A program made the translations under genes and the position numbers. Positions 4,614 through 7,010 of a DNA stretch of 7,010 nucleotides are shown here, piece after piece. The DNA is from Gammaproteobacteria bacterium. Lineage in GTDB: Bacteria; Pseudomonadota; Gammaproteobacteria; Arenicellales; JAOTYS01. The DNA lies in assembly GCA_029861795.1 (NCBI GenBank), contig JAOTYS010000249.1:1-7010 (forward strand). The letters run 5' to 3'. How positions within the stretch are numbered: position 1 is the first letter of the stretch; the number at the start of each line of letters is the position of its first letter. Below the pieces are notes generated by a model. It did no database searches. It saw only the letters and a list, made by a program, of their open reading frames with translations, and was not told the DNA's origin.

Positions 4614-6494
4614 CTAATTCTTGGTTTCCGTCTCGTCTGTCGTGTTTTGCTCGTTCGAAGCGCCAAGGTTCGCCGAAGGATCGATCCGCTTTTCCTCTAA
4701 GAGCTCAAGCCCAGTGATCTTCCAGTTACCGTCCACACCGTCGACCGTGACTAAGGCATCGTAAAGATTCTTGCGCATGTGTACGTGACCCCAATGCCCG
4801 ACCGTGCCGAGCGCTGTCCATTTGGCCTTTAAGGTGTAAGCCAAAGGGCGATCGGGCTGACTGTCTACACTCGCTTCCAGCACCTCAACTTCCTTCACCT
4901 TGGCCTGTGCACCGCCGGCTCTCTGCACTTCAAGGGACTTGCGGCTCTGCAAATAGACATCTGCAAGCAGATCACCACTAACACTCAGCGCGAGCTTGTC
5001 GTACACGTCTTCCTCTTCACGAAAATCAAACGCGCGGTAAACATTCTTGAGTAAGCTTTGCAGAATTACCTTCCCATCTTCATCGGTTAGCGTGGCTGCG
5101 ATCTGTGTGGGCTTGGCGACCGATACTCGGGCGAATGGATACAAAGCTATGCTGCTGATGAGCAAGAATATCCCGGCGGCAATCAACGGGCGTCTTGACT
5201 GCTTGGTCTTCTTGCGCGTCCGCCACAGTCGGAACACTGGCAACAGAGCTCCCAGGCACAGGATGCTGGCCAGCGGCAGTCTAATCGTGGTCAGAGACTC
5301 GTCCAATGCCACCCGCTCCACTTTAGGCAGCTTGTAGTTCTTCAGAAAGTTGGTCCAGGTGTGCACGTTGTCTTGCGGCTCGACATAGCTCATTAGCGGG
5401 CCCGCGGGATCGATCGCGGTGGCCGGCACGCGTTGGATCTGGTCGGTAAAGAGCTCCCAATCAACGGTCGCCTCCTGAGGCATGCCGTCCGTGAGATAGG
5501 TGATGATGACGCCGATGATGGCAGTGGAGATCTCTAGCCGCTCCGGTTTCTCGATGAGACTGATACCGGTAATCGCAACCTTGACGTAGTTGGTACGGTC
5601 GAGGATTGGCTTTAACGCCTGGCCGTCCACGCGCACCGGATTCCTGGTTAACAAGAACTCTCCAATACGTTGCTTGAGCGGTTCGAGTTCGTCCACCTCG
5701 ATATATTCATCACCGCGCAGCCCAAGATCCATCCACTGCTCGAGATCCCTGACACGAGTAAGGATCTCGTGGCGCACCTCATAGGGTTCCACGTAAAGAA
5801 ATGACATGAGTGCTGACTTGTGGTGGCGCTTCAGGTTGGGATTGTCGAACTTGGTGTACCAAGGATCCTCCCACTCAAGGGTCACACGTGCCGGCGCGCC
5901 TAGATAGCGAAAATCAATGATCGGCACCGCTTTGTGATAAGCGATGAAACCGATGGTCACCAGCGCCCGACCTTCGTTGTCGAGCGGTGGCGTGATGGTG
6001 AGCGCCTCAGGCTTGCCCTTAAACGGATACACCAGCTCGGCATAGAGCACGCGTTTGTCTTCAGGGGCTTCCGGTACACGCTGCCGTGTATAAGGATTGA
6101 TCATCCCGGCAAAAGGCGACTGACGATCGGTGCGCAGTCGAGCTTCCGCGAGTTTCAGATTGGCCTGGAGCTCTTCACCCGCGTCTGTGGTGACTCGGAA
6201 TGTGTTGCTGGAAAAGCGGCGCAACCGCTCCGCCAGCGTCGCTCGATCGGTCGATTTCTTCAGCCAATCATCGGGGACCAGATCTTCAAAGATTTTCAGA
6301 TCCCCGACATACACCTCCAGGTTCACCTGCACATGATCGTCTAGAACATAAATCTCGGCGATGTTGGACGCCGTTTCGGCACCAGTCAGGTTGATCCAGT
6401 CGGCTTTGGCTAAGGGAGAAACCAATAGAACGGAAACAAAGACCAGGAAAATTCTGACGTGTTTTATTGGATTCATGAAATGTAGCAAGCCCAT
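4614..6494 (-). CDS. Exported inner-membrane protein of unknown function
   Basis: I do not recognise a named family. The 626-residue product begins with a signal peptide: basic Lys11-His12-Arg14, a hydrophobic core at about 15-27, and an Ala-Lys-Ala site ending at Ala31. Next come a large, probably periplasmic domain (32-403), a membrane segment (404-424), a very basic loop RTRKKTKQSRR (425-435), a second membrane segment (436-455), and a C-terminal domain (about 465-605) ending in an Asn/Thr/Glu-rich tail. By the positive-inside rule both large domains face the periplasm and only the short loop is cytoplasmic. The C-terminal domain has LLKNVYRAFDFREEEDVYDK (481-500) and VGHWGHVHMR (565-574) before WKITGLELLEE, which hints at an NTF2-like alpha+beta fold; that is inference. 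ATG 6494 has a weak GGGAA just upstream; ATG 6476 (Met7) would give a more compact signal peptide and is a fair alternative. It follows the second vapC by 39 bases on the same strand, so may share its transcript. Confidence 0.85.
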   Translation of the reverse strand: MGLLHFMNPIKHVRIFLVFVSVLLVSPLAKADWINLTGAETASNIAEIYVLDDHVQVNLEVYVGDLKIFEDLVPDDWLKKSTDRATLAERLRRFSSNTFRVTTDAGEELQANLKLAEARLRTDRQSPFAGMINPYTRQRVPEAPEDKRVLYAELVYPFKGKPEALTITPPLDNEGRALVTIGFIAYHKAVPIIDFRYLGAPARVTLEWEDPWYTKFDNPNLKRHHKSALMSFLYVEPYEVRHEILTRVRDLEQWMDLGLRGDEYIEVDELEPLKQRIGEFLLTRNPVRVDGQALKPILDRTNYVKVAITGISLIEKPERLEISTAIIGVIITYLTDGMPQEATVDWELFTDQIQRVPATAIDPAGPLMSYVEPQDNVHTWTNFLKNYKLPKVERVALDESLTTIRLPLASILCLGALLPVFRLWRTRKKTKQSRRPLIAAGIFLLISSIALYPFARVSVAKPTQIAATLTDEDGKVILQSLLKNVYRAFDFREEEDVYDKLALSVSGDLLADVYLQSRKSLEVQRAGGAQAKVKEVEVLEASVDSQPDRPLAYTLKAKWTALGTVGHWGHVHMRKNLYDALVTVDGVDGNWKITGLELLEEKRIDPSANLGASNEQNTTDETETKN

Positions 6495-6533
6495 TTTCCC
6501 GTATCGAAAACGGCCAGAAGATCTTTATTTGAA

Positions 6534-6953
6534 TTAATTGTCAGCGGGTAGTAACACAAAACTTCCTTTCCTCGGGCGCACTGCACGAAAATCCCTTTCA
6601 TCTACAGTCAAGATACGCTGTATCCCGAGGCGCTCTGCAGTCGCAACAACTGCACTATCGGCCAACCCGAGATCCAGGTCGCGATAGCTAGCTATAAGTT
6701 CACGGCAACGTTCCAGATCGTCAGAGATCAGCCACTCCAACGTAAAGGCGCCACTAATAATATTGTCCAAGAAGTCCAGTTCAGCATCCACTCCGAGAAA
6801 CTCACGTAGCAGATAGTCCAGTTCCGCTAAAATCACCGCCGGAATGATGATCGCGCCGCGCTCGCTCTCTACCACCAGTCGTACTTCGGCATGATGCGCA
6901 TCATCGGCGTCGTACAGGGCATACAACGCCCCGGAGTCCGCCACCAGAGTCAT
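6534..6953 (-). CDS. PIN-domain ribonuclease toxin, VapC family (second module)
   Basis: The 139-residue product carries the PIN acidic set: Asp6 in LVADSGALYAL, Glu44 in PAVILAELDYLL, Asp99 in GLADSAVVATAERL, and Asp118/Asp121 in LTVDERDF. The layout is that of a metal-dependent endoribonuclease toxin; its RNA target is unknown. It differs clearly from the other VapC of the window (longer, starting MTLVADSGALYAL, with an LDYLLREFLG helix), so this is a separate PIN subgroup and not a local duplication. Its ATG overlaps the stop of a preceding reading frame as ATGA, the usual antitoxin-toxin coupling. No catalytic residue seems lost. The gene for the 626-residue exported protein follows after 39 bases. 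A housekeeping PIN RNase is possible but the coupled upstream frame favours a toxin-antitoxin pair. Confidence 0.87.
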   Translation of the reverse strand: MTLVADSGALYALYDADDAHHAEVRLVVESERGAIIIPAVILAELDYLLREFLGVDAELDFLDNIISGAFTLEWLISDDLERCRELIASYRDLDLGLADSAVVATAERLGIQRILTVDERDFRAVRPRKGSFVLLPADN

Positions 6954-7010
6954 CGGGGTTTCCGCGCGACTTCGTGCAAAAGCTCTTCGGCCTTCTCTGA
7001 TACATCGGAA
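6950..7010 (-). CDS. C-terminal end of a probable antitoxin (cut by window edge)
   Basis: Only the last 19 codons and the TGA are inside the window. They read SDVSEKAEELLHEVARKPR, a charged amphipathic helix as expected for the toxin-binding tail of a VapB-type antitoxin. The stop overlaps the toxin start as ATGA. The DNA-binding domain, and so the antitoxin class, lies beyond the window. The call rests on position, overlap and composition. Confidence 0.62.
   Translation of the reverse strand, partial: SDVSEKAEELLHEVARKPR

Noticed and set aside
6510..6545. Promoter between the second vapC and the 626-residue gene (CTGACA on the minus strand)
   Set aside because: At 17-base spacing the -10 would be TCTTCT, which is not credible.

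Overview
The window looks like chromosomal DNA of a Gram-negative bacterium, most likely a proteobacterium of moderate GC content. The evidence is a predicted outer-membrane beta-barrel protein with a cleavable signal peptide, a second exported membrane protein, Shine-Dalgarno and sigma70-type signals, and short GNRA-capped palindromic repeats of a kind common in proteobacterial intergenic DNA. No phage, transposase, CRISPR, rRNA or tRNA gene was seen.

Layout, left to right. Bases 1-342 hold no convincing gene. A beta-barrel outer-membrane protein gene runs rightward (343-1071). Everything after it is on the minus strand. A two-gene ABC transporter operon (ATPase 2294-2962, permease 1116-2297, stop and start overlapping as ATGA) converges on the beta-barrel gene. 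A 353-base gap follows, holding only weak palindromes and a weak promoter candidate. Next is a complete VapBC-type toxin-antitoxin pair: a ribbon-helix-helix antitoxin (3694-3975) and a PIN-domain toxin (3316-3693). Its promoter is strong and contains a perfect 16-bp palindrome, the likely autoregulatory operator. A repeat-rich gap of about 600 bases (3999-4613) carries three small hairpins of one family. Then comes a 626-residue exported protein of unknown function with two membrane segments (4614-6494). A second PIN toxin (6534-6953) and the last codons of its antitoxin (6950-7010, cut by the window edge) close the window.

How the genes may work together. The ATPase and permease form one MacB/FtsX-type transporter; its substrate is not shown, though histidine-rich spots in the periplasmic part of the permease make a metal-related role worth testing. 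The two toxin-antitoxin modules belong to different PIN subgroups and appear independent. The 626-residue gene lies only 39 bases after the second toxin on the same strand and may share its transcript.

The most notable observations are: (1) the vapB promoter puts the predicted +1 on the A of the start codon, so a leaderless mRNA is predicted; (2) the antitoxin TGA is followed at once, in the same frame, by the toxin GTG; (3) a GNRA-loop hairpin family shows compensatory base-pair changes; (4) the 626-residue protein has a clear two-sided topology but no recognised function.
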